A stretch of DNA of 64,000 bases from contig JAFREQ010000047.1 in assembly GCA_025331565.1 (NCBI GenBank), positions 610,001 to 674,000 on the forward strand, written 5' to 3'. Origin of the DNA: Holacanthus passer (lineage: Eukaryota > Chordata > Actinopteri > Pomacanthidae). This document shows, piece by piece, positions 12,066-25,939 of the stretch (the stretch's first letter is position 1; the number at the start of each line of letters is the position of its first letter). The notes below the pieces were generated by a model. It was given only the letters and a program-made list of their open reading frames with translations, ran no database searches and was not told the origin of the DNA. The translations under genes were made by a program, and so were the position numbers.

Positions 12066-14037
12066 TAACTGGCAGTTTTTATATTTAACATACAGACATG
12101 CAAGTGATGTCGATCTTCTCATATATCGCTTAACAGAAAAGCCAATAATAGTATTTCTCAACTATTCATTTCCTCAAGCTCAAATATTAGTCATGCATCT
12201 TTCAACAACTTAAAGGCAGAAAGATTAATACAGTCAAATGGCTTTGACTCTATAAGGAAGACGTACTCAGAGTATATAATGACTATTGAGGGGCGATATT
12301 TTATAGTGCATAACTAAGAAATGACAATATTACTGCCTGTGGTAGAGCTGAAAATATAGTCTGCCACCATTCCGCTAAGAAAATATGTCTAATTCTTGAC
12401 CTGATTAATGATTTCAAGGATGACTTCAATCAACATTTTAGTCTTAAATACAGATTTTTTTTTCTCTGTCTGATTCCAATCCAGGACAGAAATTAACATA
12501 TTTCAAATACATTATATTGTCCTACTTTTATTCAGAGGTCTTGCAAGATTGCTACATTTTCATATGATTTTTTACAGTGATGAAAGTTTCTCATTGGACA
12601 TTAAAAAATGTCACAAAACTTTTATGCTGGAAAGTGTGTTTTCAGATTAATCAGAGCTAAAGAAAAGCTAGTGAATAGACATTTTCTGCTGGATTCCATT
12701 TTCAGACCACCAGACAGTATTCTGCAGTAATCATATCAAAGCAAAATATGGCTTTGAGGAGGCATATTGAATGTGGCTTTGTCTTTGTCTCTCTGTTTGG
12801 CCTGGTATTACCTGCATGGATCTCAGTATTAAGACCGTGCAGGAGTCTGGAAGAGGAAATGATATTATCACACTGCGTCAGAGTGAATCATGAATTGTTT
12901 ACTGAATGAATAATGAGCCAGCTACACACTGAGTGATGTGGTGCCTGGCGAGATGAAAATAGTGCCCTGTGTTGGCACCACTGCTCTGTGATAACACACT
13001 AGAAATCCTGTTACCTGCGAACTCTCCTCAAAGTGGCAAATTCATGTCGCCTCTGTTGCTCAGTCTCACTTTCACATTCCCCCGCTGTATTCCTCCATGC
13101 TCCCTTGGGAGTTTGTTTGTTCTTTTGGTTGCAAAATATCATTATTTATTACTTTCTGTGTGCCAACGAGAAAATGCGTTTGTCACCTGGAAAAGCCGTC
13201 TCAGGATGACAGCCTTTCATTGCAGTTGCACACCTGGTATAAGTGATGCTGAGGCTGAATACTGACAAGCAGAGTGATGCAGCTTTCTTCTCTTTTTTCA
13301 GCTAAAGAATGTAAAGCTGTCTTTGACAAACTGTTGGAATTTAGCTACACTGTCCTTTTTGTTGCTATGTCCCGACTCTAAGGATTGGGATCTGGGTCCA
13401 TCCAGGGATATTTAATGGATCTGTATTGACTGATCAAACGCTGCTGTGCAACCAAGAGTGGACTGAGAGTTTTCATTGTCTCATCAACTCCAGCAGAGTG
13501 GTACATCTTCTCTTAGTATTTTGATCAAGCTGGTGAAAAATAAGCCAAATTTAGAAGGTTGCGTCTGTTATTTAAATAATTTGATTTAAATACACATTTA
13601 ATCTACATTTAGTTAAATAAATATAAATCATCATCTTTTTTTTATTTAAGTGAAGTACACTGGAGAATACAAAAATGAAGAAACGATCTCAAAGGAGGTA
13701 ATCTTTTTTTTCAGAGGGGGGATTTTCTTTTTGTTTCTTAACTTTTGTTTTTAAATTTGTTTCCTGACTTGAGGTTCAGTTTAATATAAATATCTAAAAA
13801 GACAAATCAAATGTGAAGGAGGTCGATCACTAACTAACACTACTAACACTAACACTAGCACTAACTCCTATCTCTGCAGTTTCCCTCAGCTCTGCACAGC
13901 ATTTTAGCATCCTTCAGCTCTTGTTTTGACTTTACAACCAACAACATTGCTATTTTGATTCCCTCTTATAAGCACCATTTTTAGGCAGATTGCTGTTGTC
14001 AGTGAAAAAGTTTGAAAACTGTCTGCCCAGTACAGAC

Positions 14038-14170
14038 AAAGTTTGCATTGAGCTGGTGAACATGGTGTAGCATTTAATGGCTAAAGAGCAAGCTGTGCTC
14101 CTCAGACCAAAACAGAGCTAGAAAGAGAGTGGATATTCAACTTTCCTTAATCCAAAGGAATATTAATGTT
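14038..14170. repeat. Dispersed repeat, copy 1 of a tagcatttaatggctaaagagc family
   Basis: Contains gtagcatttaatggctaaag and agaccaaaacagagct. Related blocks appear near 31880-31960 and 46645-46735. Confidence 0.5.
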
Positions 14171-14492
14171 GCTCCCTAACTGCTACTTAGACACATGAGT
14201 CATATCCTGAAGCCATGATACAGTGTTTTTACAGTCAGTTTTTTGTTCACAAATCAGTTCATGCAGATTAATCTTTGTTACACTGTGACAAAACAAACTG
14301 TCCACCTTGAAAAAGATCCATTGGTAAAACAACAGTAGGCTTATAAAGAAAACTGCAGACAGTGAGTGTTGACCTCTTGAGTCTTTTATGTGCAACAAAC
14401 AACCAGCACGCAACACCTTCCATTTCAGTCCAGCTGTGACCACAATCATTCATCTGGAACTCAGTGTGTTTCTGGTAGCTTTTACTGTACGA

Positions 14493-14493
<1 letters not shown>

Positions 14494-14542
<49 letters not shown>
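14494..14542. repeat. (TG)n microsatellite
   Basis: About 24 uninterrupted TG units, one of the longest in the window. Confidence 0.95.
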
Positions 14543-14543
<1 letters not shown>

Positions 14544-16029
14544 TCACCTGCCCACTGTGCCAGACCCCATTGCCTTGACTTTCCCTGCTGCGTTTGGTAA
14601 AAATGTCACTTACCCTGCAAGTGATGCAGAAACTATTCATTCACAGTTGCAACAGTGAAAGTCATCAGTAACCTTGGTGACAGAAACCTTACTGTGATTT
14701 ATTAGACCATGTTTATGTAACTCTGACTCACAGGCTTTGAGAGCGGAGAACAGCAGAAATCAATGTCTCGTCATCTTCACACACAGACACACATAAACAC
14801 ACTGTACTATTTGCCCACCTGGCTTTACTGACATCTTGTCTGAAGAGCAGATTTGAACTTAACTATTAATGTCTCCCTCATTTAAGTCTTGAATGTGAAA
14901 AACTGACTGAACTAAGCACTCCCCCTGAAGCATGGCAATCTAATGAGTGAAAGCTCATCATCTAAAGAGCTTGTTGTCTTTTTTTTTTAACCTTTCCAAA
15001 ACCACAAGAGCAAAAGTGAAAGAAAAAGAAATCACTCTAACATCACATTAGTGTGTCTGGCAAAGTAGTTTATTACCTGCAGTTGTAACTTAGCATTATA
15101 GAAATAGCACTTTAAATACATTATTTTTATTTTAAATGCTGTACAGTAACACTAGGACTGACTCCACACTGTAATGCATGGACAGTGTGGCTCCTTTATT
15201 TCCATGTCTTCTACATGGATCATCAACTGTGAGGATGTTTTTTTATTTTTGCCTGGTGCATGCAGCTTTAGCCTCAGTCTTTTAGCATTGCATCATACAT
15301 GTAGCTACCGTGTGCATACTTAAGACCCTTTCACAGCACTGTTTAAAATCCACTGGAAACTGGAAGTCAGCTGGAGACAACTTTCAATCTGAGTCAATCA
15401 ATTGTCAATGTAATTTAAGCAAACAACATCCAAGGTCGTTGGCTAGCAATAATGGGCCTACTTTTGTTTACTAAATCACAACTACTAATTTTGAATAGAA
15501 ACATGTTATCATTTTAGACTGCTTATGTGCCATGTGAGAAAAGAGAGCTTAACAGGTGTAGTAACAGTAAGTGAGGGGGGTCAGGCTTAGTGAAGGTTAG
15601 TTGAATTCTTAATGACATTATAAGCTACATCCCCTTATTTTGCACGCTGGCTTATGAAAAATAAAGTAATTCCTAAAATATATCTTTCCAATATTATGAT
15701 GCTCAGTTAGATTTGGCCTTTTAGTGTTCTTGTGTGTTTAGATCTTTCATGCTGATATAAGTCATTCACTTTCATTTCGGGGTTCTCTTATTGGCATGCA
15801 TCCACCTCCTCTCTGAACCCTCCTCCCATAATCCCTGCTGAACGTATTTTCATCTTGAAAAGACCTCATGTCCTGCTTTCATGCTTGTTTTTGCTCTCAG
15901 CGTGTCCACTAATACCTCTCGTTGTGAGTGACTAATGTCTGCTTCAAGCTGTGGTTGTAGTAGTTGCTGTCGTTGGTCTCGTTGATTGACATGTTGCTGC
16001 TGTTGTTGTTGTTGTGCTTCTCCTTGCAG

Positions 16030-16086
16030 ACGGTCTCGTTTGATCTGCACCAGAGGCTAACAGACACAGATGGCACTGCCAGCGCA
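16030..16086 (+). CDS. necab2: necab2 coding exon B (57-nt, frame-neutral)
   Basis: Short internal exon of exactly 19 codons, phase 0 at both ends, reading TVSFDLHQRLTDTDGTASA. Acceptor is ttgcag (ends 16029) and donor gtaagt (16087). It matches the NECAB2 segment recalled from mammals as W-F-D-L-Q-Q-R-L-S-D-E-D-G-T, linking coiled coil to ABM-like domain. A GTT/GCT-rich stretch (about 15956-16018) precedes the acceptor. Because it is symmetric and isolated by introns of 7.7 and 23.4 kb, skipping it would keep the frame; whether it is skipped cannot be seen here. Confidence 0.88.
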
Positions 16087-18539
16087 GTAAGTAGACACTA
16101 AATGAATAACTGTTGTTCATTAAACTGCAACACACAGCCCGAGGTGCAGCAAAGGCCAACGACCACTGCAGCAGGACCTCAGGCTGGGTGTTACAAGGCC
16201 GAGACATGACTTTGTGATGTAATTAACATGGGACAGCATGACCAGCGGCGTCCAAAAATAATCCAGTTCTCGGTGCCTGTCCCATGGGCGCCGATCTTTT
16301 GAATTAGTTCCCAGGAAATGTGCTTGTTTTGTTTTGTTGTCTAGACCTGAATAATTTATAGATGCTGAGTATTCTGGAAGAATTAATAGCATCACTACAA
16401 TCACAGCTTACAATCTAACACTTAGAGAAAATATCATATCAGCTGTCCTAGAAAAATACAGCATATTCAGTGTGTGTGATATTCTCTCTGATAATGTTCA
16501 ATGATTCATATGAAAAGCTATGAGCACTGTGTGGGCTTCTTCTATTCAGCCTGTATTTGGATTGAATCATAAATCAGAAAATTTTCAGTTGCAGACGTTC
16601 AACTATTTGACACCTTTTTTCAGACATAATTTCACCTAGTACTGCTATCAGATACAGCACTTGTATGCCTGCAGTGAAGTAGAGATAAGAGTGTGAGAGT
16701 GCAGTCAATACAGTCAAAAGCTATCTTGCTGGTCTGAATGCCTGCAAAAAGCCGTAAGCAATCTGTATCTCAGAGAAACAGATTTATTATATTGCATGCA
16801 CTTTTCATGAAACCCTCTGCAGTGCAAACATACATGAGAATAGAGAAGTACTTGCTCTAAAAAGAGCTCAGGGGTGTCGGTCATGTACATTGATTCTTGC
16901 TGATGAAACTGGCTGCAGCATTACTGGCACCAGTATGAAGTTACAGTACATTTACTCCATAACAACTGACAAATGGATCCTGGAAAAATGTATTCCATGT
17001 GATTTTGTTATCTATGAAAAGTCACTACAATAGCAGATGCATAAAGCTCTGTTGAGATTCACTACTAAAGCCCTGTGTATGTATGCATCCTTTCCATCAG
17101 AATTATAAAGCTGTGTATGCATGGTTTTCTTTTATAAATCTCAATCATGGAACTGGGCAAACTGGGCCTCATTTCCACCCCCAGTGTTCAAAACATGCAT
17201 TTAATCATTACCACTCATTACATCTGTCAACAGAAAGAGTGGCAACAGCGAGTCTCTCCAACAATGTCAGAGCAGCCGTCATTACAAGCGACATCATTAC
17301 TCTCGGCTGTGGTTATTTATAGCACACATATCATTAATTCATCACATGTACCTGTGATCTGAACGTCAGCAATATGATCAATAATTTAGCTGATAGCCCT
17401 GTTATGAAAATGGATTTGCTTCACAATAAAGGATAAAACTGAAAGAACATACACACACAGTGAGAAACTGTAAAATGATGCCTCCATTGTAAATTAAAAA
17501 AGAATGATAAGGTTATCAAAATTATTAGAATCTACAGCCATGCTCGCAGCTCTAAATGCTAACATCAGTACACTAACATGTCGATGCAGTAGGGTTGCTG
17601 CCTTCAATGTGGAAAAATGAGGGACATCTTGCCAATGGCCCCAAGCTTGGGTGACCGTGGAAATGAGATTTTGAGTGTCATGTGACACTTTATTTTCTAC
17701 ATTCTGATGAGTTTTTATGCACCAATTTATGCTTTGTATGCATCAATTTCAAGGCCTCTGATAATGTTAAGTAAATATAGACTAACTATTTGTAGGCATC
17801 ATTAAATGAATCTCATTTTAACCTTCAGTCCAAAACCTTGCACAAAGGACAGAGTGGCCTTAGGCAGATTAAATATCCACCAATGTCCAGTTGATTAGTA
17901 TTATTTTAGTATTATTCTCTCTTATGTAGACAATTCAAAGCACCTGTCTTGAAGAATAAGGGTAGAGGTAGTAAATTTTCTCTCACAGCACTGAGGGGGC
18001 AGGTCTATCCTCAGAGCTGTCATCATGTGTGTCTGGAAAAATGGCACAGTGTGGCTAACTATCACATGATGACTCTAAAAACAGCACAATCTAATAACTA
18101 CAGTACACACATTAGACACATACTCTCTTGGTGTGTGTGTCCTCTGCCCTTGCACTGCTCAGATATGGTAGTCTCCTGCTGAATGTTGCTTCAGGTCAGA
18201 CAGTCCAACATGGGCAACAGAATATACTCTTAACTGTACAGTTTGCCTTGTACTAACTGATGCTTCACCCATGGTCCATCTGCTGCTTAGATCTTTATTT
18301 GGACAGCCTCTTTCTTTTTACGGACGGACTTGAGCTTTTAATGAAAATGCATGTCTGAATCCCCTTAACCAGTGACCGATGACAGTGTCTTTGAGTGACA
18401 GACAACTTGCCTGTCATTCAAGATGTCAATCTATTCAACAAATTCTGATTGAGTACTTCTTTGCTATGTTTCATAAAGCTCTTTTGGTTGTATTATTTCT
18501 CACATCATTCCAAGCATGTGAAAACATAACGTATGCGTT

Positions 18540-18720
18540 AGAGTAAGAGTTCACTTCGCTGCAAATATGTCAACCTCACGGTGACGTTAGTGGAGGGATC
18601 ACCAAAGTAAGTAGACTTCCTCCTCTGTGAACCATCAATGTCTATAAAAATTTTTATGACAATCCAAACTGACCAATATCACCATGTCGCTAGTGGGGAT
18701 GAAAATTCAGTGAAATACAT
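18540..18720 (+). repeat. Fragment of the 'caatccatccaatag' dispersed family
   Basis: Contains caacctcacggtgacgttag and gagggatcaccaaagtaag, then a worn accatcaatgtctata block. Matches blocks of the longer copy at 22290-22870. Confidence 0.55.
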
Positions 18721-21700
18721 GTGGTCCCAGATCTGAGCCACAAGGAGTTAAAAACAATCTTTTTCTGTCCTCTTCTGTCTGCAGGAGATCAGTGTAATAA
18801 TCACCTATTGCACTTTTACCCACAGCAGTTGGGCCACTTATGGCTCCCCATTAGCTGCCTGCGAGCAGTGAGAGCCCTGACTAAATTGTACTCTTGTCAT
18901 GGGCACAGATGCAGAAAGGTTATTATAAGAGACACGCAATGAGAGGCAGAAGTTTCGAGTTGTGATTTGCCTTTCAAATGCCTCAAAGAAACACTCCTAA
19001 AACACCCAAAAAGGGGCACTTACGAAGACAAGAAGACAAGGAACTGGCAAAAGTAAGAAAGAGGAAAATTAAAAAGAGCAACCAGTGAAAATAATGAAAT
19101 TTAAACAATGAGAGCTTAGTTATTCAGGGCACAGCCTTTAAAGCAAAACATCCTCCTGAAAACACTTTGAGGCAATTAAAGAAGTAGCTTTCAGCAATTA
19201 CCCTGCTTTCCAGGGTCCATTTGGCTGTTTGGTGGTCTACTTTACAAAAACAGAGTAAACAAGGGCCGGCAGGGAATTTTTGCCTTTGAGCTAATCATAT
19301 TTGTACATTCACACAGACCGGGAAAACACTCTGCTTCAGTTCCCATGGTAATGTAGCAGGGGCTTCTTCTCACTTCACATGTACAAAACAGTCTGTCCGA
19401 TGAAATGTTTTTAGATGTGAAAACCCACACATGAATTCAATTAGTGTAGTTATATTACATTATTGTAGTTTGATATTTGAAATAATTTTTGCATTGTAGC
19501 AACAGAAGTCTGAATTTCAACATGTATATTTTTAAATGGATTGAGGGACTTCTATAAATAGGAATTAATTATTGCTAACCTGCATAATGTCCTCAAAAGA
19601 CGTACATACATCTTGTGCGTTACCTGCAGTCTGTACTCAGTTAATACACCTACATGATGAATGTTCAGTGTGCGGTGTAGCTCTACACTGGGATTCACTA
19701 TACTGTACTTACTGGCTTAGACACACTTGAGGAAGCACAGTCTCTTTTTAAATTTAATTTCTTGATCCACAACCACAGCAGATCCTTTTTTTCACTTTTA
19801 CTTCACTTTCTCCTTCATCCAGACACTCACCTCTTCCTGATTCCTATGAGGAAATTCTGTAAGATTCAGTACAAACAGTTGTGCCAGCAAGAAATTAGCA
19901 GCTGATTACATACAGTAATTAGCACTGCCCACTCTGCAGTAAGGGAGAGATCAGGGGGTCAAAGGTCATAGCTCAGTGGTGGGATTTGGCCAGCAAGCAC
20001 AGAAAAGAAATCAAAAAGTAGAGATGCTGGAAATAGAAATGTCAAGGGTGCCCTGGTAGCTGACTGGTTAGGGGTCGGGATATGCTCAAATAGAACTAGT
20101 TTGTGAGACTTGTACAACTTTACTCATTTAAGTATAGGAATAAAGCTGCACATTTTGAGACAGTCGCTCCTCGAACTCAGTTGTTCACATGAACAGCACC
20201 ACAAAAAGCTGTGTAGCAAATGAAAAACAGGGCTGGAAAGACACATTCAAGTGTTGGCTCCCTTCTCACCTCTGCAATCATGACATGAAGTGAGCATGAA
20301 TGTCAGGTCTGTCACTTTCAGAAAGTTACAATCCGATGTTGGTCGATTCTGAAGTTATTCAACCTTTAGTTCTGATGGAGTATTGGTGGTTGAAGGAATA
20401 TAAGATGTATCTCTAACATCCTCGGTCCAGACCCTGGAACCTTTGTTACATGCCGGTGTTGCATCCCCCTCCCCTCACTTCCTTTTAAAAAAGGACTGGA
20501 AATATCCATTAATGTAGTGACATGATTCCAAAATATACTACGATAAAGCCACCATTCAGCGCCACATGAGAGAAATAATTTGGTTGTCCATTATTCACAG
20601 AATTTCAACTGAAAAAAATGAGAGATTAAATCACATTATAAAAAAACGATAGCGTGAAATAGCAACCACCACAACGTTAATGTCTCACTGAAAGAGTAGA
20701 ATCGCCAGCATGCATTAGCAGCCCAGTGGATTTCTGCTTCAGGTTTAATAAGCTCAAAGCCAAAGTCCCTCTCTGCTCATTGATTGGTATATAAAATTGA
20801 TTGTTGTTCTCCTTTATTGTCTTCTACTTCTTTCTTTTCCTTTCAAATAAGTGTTTTTTTTCTCCCTATCACAATCAAGTATTCCAGCACAAATCTGCAT
20901 CTGATTTTTAGAGGCAGACAATATTTCCTCAAAGACCAACCCTCATAAATTGTGTACACCTTAATAAATCCAGCGAAATGCACAAGCAGTCAGTCGTTTC
21001 ATATTTCCTCCTGTTATTTACATCTTCCTTTAAAAAGAGGCACACTTCACTGATTACTCGCAAACTGCACTTCTCGCCTGGTGTGCCTGTTTGATAAATA
21101 AATCACACATCTGGAGGCGCAGTATGCTTCTAAGACCAAGTGAAAAGGGTAAAAAAAAAAAATCTGTTCTTTTATTCCCAAGCTCAAGTAAAGACATAGT
21201 ATGTGCACTGAAAAGTGAAACGGACTGAAAAATTTCCTTCCACCTTTCACCTCCTCTCCTTGCCCCTTCATCTCACTCTCTTATCCTACAACCGAGTGCA
21301 TCATCAGCCCTTGAGCCTTCTGTTCCTCAGTAACCCCTTCTCCCGCTTCTAAACACAGATTACTTTTAACAAGGTCATGCTCCTCTTCACCTTTACATAA
21401 TTTCACCCTTCCTCCCTCGGCAGGCTCAATCCATCCCCTCCGACCTTCCATTCTCCACCAGAGGGAAGATTCAAACGCGATTAGCTGCCATCTCCTTTCC
21501 CTTTCAGTCCCCTGTTGAAGCAATCATCCCTCCTCTCCGCACAAAGACACCTCAGTGAGTCATATCAGCACACAGGGGATCATAATAAGATCATGCACTG
21601 TATGAGAGATGCAGATATGCTTTGAAAGTGCAGTTGCGGAGCGGAATTAGCATGTGCATTTTACTTGTAGTGGACACTCGTGAGCAGTGAGCGGCTGGCT

Positions 21701-22289
21701 GACAATGATTCCTGTCATGTGAAGTGGGTAAATCAATCACACACACACTGTATCTTGTCAGTCTTTTGATCCTCTAGAGGCACATCATAAAAGGGAAGAG
21801 ATGCAATAAAAAGAGGAGATGCTGAGGCTGAGAGAATACAAAAGGGGGCGAACGGGATGGAGGGGCAGATTACAGTGTAATAAGAGACAGATAATAGAGA
21901 TGAGGAAAGGGAATGAGAAAAGGAAGAGGCCAAAGGGGCACAAGCATGTTTCTGTTTTTTAAAGAAGGGATGGTTTTAATAGCCCCTGAAGTCTTTTTTT
22001 AAAATCTCAACAGCACAAATTTGTCATCCCTTCCTCCTCTATCATTGCATACACTATCTCTGCACAGCTATGTTTATCTAAATGAAACACATAATTAACT
22101 AGAAGGCACTCAGAAGGCACAGCCATAAACCTACACCAACGCTCAAATATTTTCCATCTCGAAAAAGCTGCAGCCACTGAATTATCGTTCGTCTCCAGGG
22201 TTTGATCTTCCAAGAAAATATCACATGAATGCAGTGATGTTTAATAGGTGACCTGGATATTGTAGACTTGCCCACTGGCACATTCATTC

Positions 22290-22870
22290 CACCAAGATGG
22301 CACTATGTGAGGGTCTAATGTACACAGGGATGCTTTGATGCTTAATGCTAATGTCGGCATGCTAACATGATAACAATGCAATGCAAACATGCTGACGTTT
22401 AGCAGGTATAATGTTTACTGTGTACTAAACACAAAGTGCAGCTAAAGGCTGCTGAAGGGAATGTTATTAGTTTTGCAGATATTTGGTCAAAAGCCAAAGT
22501 ATTGGACAAATTAGAAACTTTGACCAGACGATTGTGCTGGATGAAAAGTTAAAGGATCACAAAAGTTATAATTCAATTCAAGTCATGAGGGGATATGAAC
22601 GTCTGAACCAAATTATCATGGCAGTCCATCCAATAGATGTTGATATAGTTCATAAAAAACAACAAATGGATACCTTGGGGTGGTACTGGAACAAAGGTTA
22701 AGGCATCACAAAAGTCATTAGGATGCATCATCTGGGAACCACAAATCTCTAAAATATGAATGTATAAAATGTGCCTATCCATCTAGTAGTTGTTGATGTA
22801 TTTCACAGTAAGTGCAAACTTTGACCTGCTGGAGGCACTAGATGAGAAGTCGGGGTCACCTCTGCCATGA
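22290..22870 (+). repeat. Long copy of the 'caatccatccaatag' dispersed family
   Basis: Begins with gctaatgtcggcatgctaac-type sequence and continues with attggacaaattagaaactt, ggatcacaaaagttat, atggcagtccatccaataga and tgttgatgtatttcac. The block order (rest of aaagtta/ggatcac, then cat-gaacgtctg, then ccatccaatag) is partly repeated within the element. I know this pattern as a frequent repeat in spiny-rayed fish. No protein is encoded. Confidence 0.7.
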
Positions 22871-23869
22871 AAGCGTGAAAAAAAAAAAAAAAATGCGTGA
22901 AAGGCTGAAAAGATTTTGATCTAAATCTATAGCACTGAACTAATCCTTGGGGTGAGCGTCATATTTCAGCCAATTTTTCTGTAACACTTTCTGTAATGCA
23001 CGGTCTCTTGCCAGCAACCAAACAAAGACGATACTCTCACTACTTTCCAAATTCATCGGCAGAACAGACAAATTAAAAAATAATAACAGATTAATGGAAG
23101 GACTGTGTGGGAAAACAAAGGAGAGGTGACAAATTGGCATTTAAAAATAAGTCTAAGGGCTGAGGGAGGAATACAGAGAAAGTCAAAGCTAAAAAAGTAG
23201 GATCAGGGAGGAAAAGATGTCAATTGAGAAAGCAAATTTACACTGTGTGATTAATGAGTAAGAGCCTCTGCACAAGGCTTAAATATATAATGTATGCACC
23301 ACTAAGCTGTAGATAAATGGAACAGACAGTCAGGAGGTGAGAGGAGAAAGTGAGGTTCACAGAGGGACATTCAGGATGCTGTGAAGACCCTTATGAAAAA
23401 TAAATCAAGAGGTTATAAATATGGATATTAGCGTATGAACGGGTCACGCGCTCTACAGCAGCTCTCGCTCAGATGGGCCTGCTCTTTGAATTCACCATAA
23501 TTCTCAAACAGCACCAGTGCTGACTAACACGAGATGGAGACGTTGTGTGAAATAGGTCCCACGGCTAATGCGGGTCAACTGCACATAATGGCGCTTTGTT
23601 ACTCAAACTGTACATTTCATTTAGCCGAGGGGTCATCCTGCAATGCAAATTTATGATATTGGAACAATTGTTTTCATATTCATTTGTTCTGTTATATTTA
23701 GAGAAGGCAGAGTTGGACAATAAGACCCTGAATTGTGCTGTTTTCCAAAACCTATACAGACACAGTATTGTATTAATGTTTGTTCACTTATACCCTAAAA
23801 ATGAAACTTCATCCACATATATCCAGTGTTATAAATAAAGCATGTCAGTTTCTAATCTGCTTCATTTAC

Positions 23870-24255
23870 ATTAAAGGAATATTTATTTATCTCCTTGTCA
23901 AGACTTAGATGAGAAGATTGATGCCATTCATGTCTGTATGTACGATATAAAGCTGCAGCCAGCAGCCAGGTAGCTTAGCTTAGCACAAAGGCTGGAAACA
24001 TGTCCAACAATAACAAAAACCACCTACCAGCAGCTCACTAATTAACATGCTATATCCAATTTGTTTGGTCAGCACAGGCCCCAAAGTGAAAAAAATTTCA
24101 ATTATCATTGTAGTATAATTAATGTAAGGGACTATCTCTTGGCCAGAACAGTAATACAGTAATTTCCTGGAGTTCCTGGCCATTAATTAGTCTGGGGCAT
24201 AATCCCCCACAAAACAGCAAATTGGCAAAGTGACTGAGGGATTGCTTTTACTTTT
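23870..24255. repeat. Best copy of the TTAGCTTAGC dispersed family
   Basis: Blocks in order: cttagatgagaagattgatg, aagctgcagccagcagccag, tagcttagcttagcac, ctggaaacatgtcc, accagcagctcactaattaa, catgctatatccaatttg. The same order is seen near 35640. Non-coding. Confidence 0.7.
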
Positions 24256-24296
24256 GGACAAAGTCAGGCTAACTGTTTCCACTTCTACAATTTAGA

Positions 24297-24460
24297 ATTT
24301 TATTTTAGCAGATGCTTTTATCCAGAGTGACGTATATCAGAAAGTTACATTCACATACATTCAGTATCTTGCCCAAGGACACTTCAACACATAGACTATA
24401 GGGGCCAGGGATCAAACCACCAACCTTCCAACTGGTGGATGACTACTCTACCTATGGCGG
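24297..24460 (-). repeat. tRNA-derived SINE, minus orientation
   Basis: On the + strand it reads tagcagatgcttttatccag, then cttgcccaaggacacttcaa, then gggatcaaaccaccaacctt and gactactctaccta. On the minus strand the ggtttgatccct stretch resembles a pol III box B (GGTTCGAATCC), as in tRNA-derived SINEs. I know this sequence as a frequent fish repeat. Confidence 0.65.
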
Positions 24461-25939
24461 GCATGAGGAGTGTGTGTAGATATGAGGGGCTCATTCTAAG
24501 CTGACAAATACACAACAGTTTTCATTTTCAGGTGTTTATACACTAATGAATACATAATTATAAATATAGATCTTGATCCAATAGATCTCTCTAAATTCTA
24601 CACACTGGTCCTTGAAATACATAAGACACAGGCCTCCTGCCACTAAAGGTATTTTTGTCCTGTATTTCCCAGTTATGTTTGAGACCTTTCCGTCAGCGAC
24701 AAACTATTTTACCAGTTTATATTTAATTGTATTTTGGGTTTTACACTAATCTTAATTGCAGTTGTATGTAGCATTAAAGGGTCTTAAAAGTCTTACGTAT
24801 GGTTTTGTGAAGCCTGCAGATGCGCTCCAGTGGAGCAGTTGATTTAACATCACTGGTATAAGTGTTTGTGTGAAGCGTCCCATTTGTCTCCTCTATTCAC
24901 ATTCTCCTTTTCTCACTGCTTCTCTAAACATCAGGTTACTAACACTCTTTTTTATGAAGCAGCACATGATGGTTCATTTAGCTTTAACTGTTAAATACAG
25001 CTCCAAACAAGTCTTTTCTTCTCCTTTCGTCTCCCCACCTCCCACAAATCTTACTGAAATAATCCAAGCCATTCTCACAGGGGCATTTTTATGAATACAA
25101 GGTACTTTTAAAGAAGAAATGATTCATAAAAATAGCTGTAGTAGGGAGATCCCGTGAAGCGTTCCAGCTACCAGGTGTTTCTCAGCCCAGTGGTCTGTCA
25201 GTTTTACACTGCAGTGAGTTTTAATGTGAAGAGGCATCACTGTCAATACTTGAAAGTTATATCAAAGCTAGAAAAGAAAAGACACAAAAGAATGAGAAAT
25301 GAGAATATCCTTATTGATTCAGACTGATGTTTTATATAAAAGAACACAGTGAATATTGCAGAGGGTGAAGCTTTGGCACCATTTAGGATGTCTATATTTT
25401 TATCACAGTGAATTATTGAGAACGAAAAACCATCTGAGAGACAGGTCAGCCCCTGGTGGAGGAATACTTGAAATATTAAGGAGAGGAGTGATTGGGTGGA
25501 CCATGATACTCATGTTTTCAGGCCCACGGCTGAAACCACATCAAAAGTTAAAGGAGACAGGAGGTCAGCAGGGTGGTGAACTAGACCCAGAGACAAGTAC
25601 AGCTGCAGGACTCTTTGTTAGCAAGAACCCCTCCCCTGCTGAAGCGTCCTTGACCGAAAACGAATCCCTGCTAGCTTCAGGTTCTGCAACGCAGTTTGAC
25701 CTCTGACCTCCCAGTGGACGGAGGAAAAATACTTTCACCTTCTGAGAACAATGCATCAGTTTTTTTCATAGAGAAAATCCTTGAAAAGTGCTAAATTGCA
25801 GCAGGATTTCTAACAATAGAGTGTTACAGGATTATGTGCAGTTCAAGGTGCACTGTGTAACATTTTAAATCTCACTATATCTCTTTAGAAGCCTTATCTC
25901 ACCCATTGCAAGTGCTATTATTTGTCAAAGCATTAAAAG

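Larger units (their letters stand above)
8342..16029. other. necab2 intron A-B
   Basis: Intron of 7.7 kb. Contains (CA)n at 8362-8404, MITE copy 1 (8519-8990), a CT-rich stretch (9720-9900), fragments of dispersed families (11775-12065, 14038-14170) and a long (TG)n (14494-14542). No exon or RNA gene was recognised in the remainder. Confidence 0.85.

Noticed and set aside
25356..25706. Open frame of 116 codons
   Set aside because: No recognised family and no splice context; lies inside the 23.4-kb intron just before a MITE.
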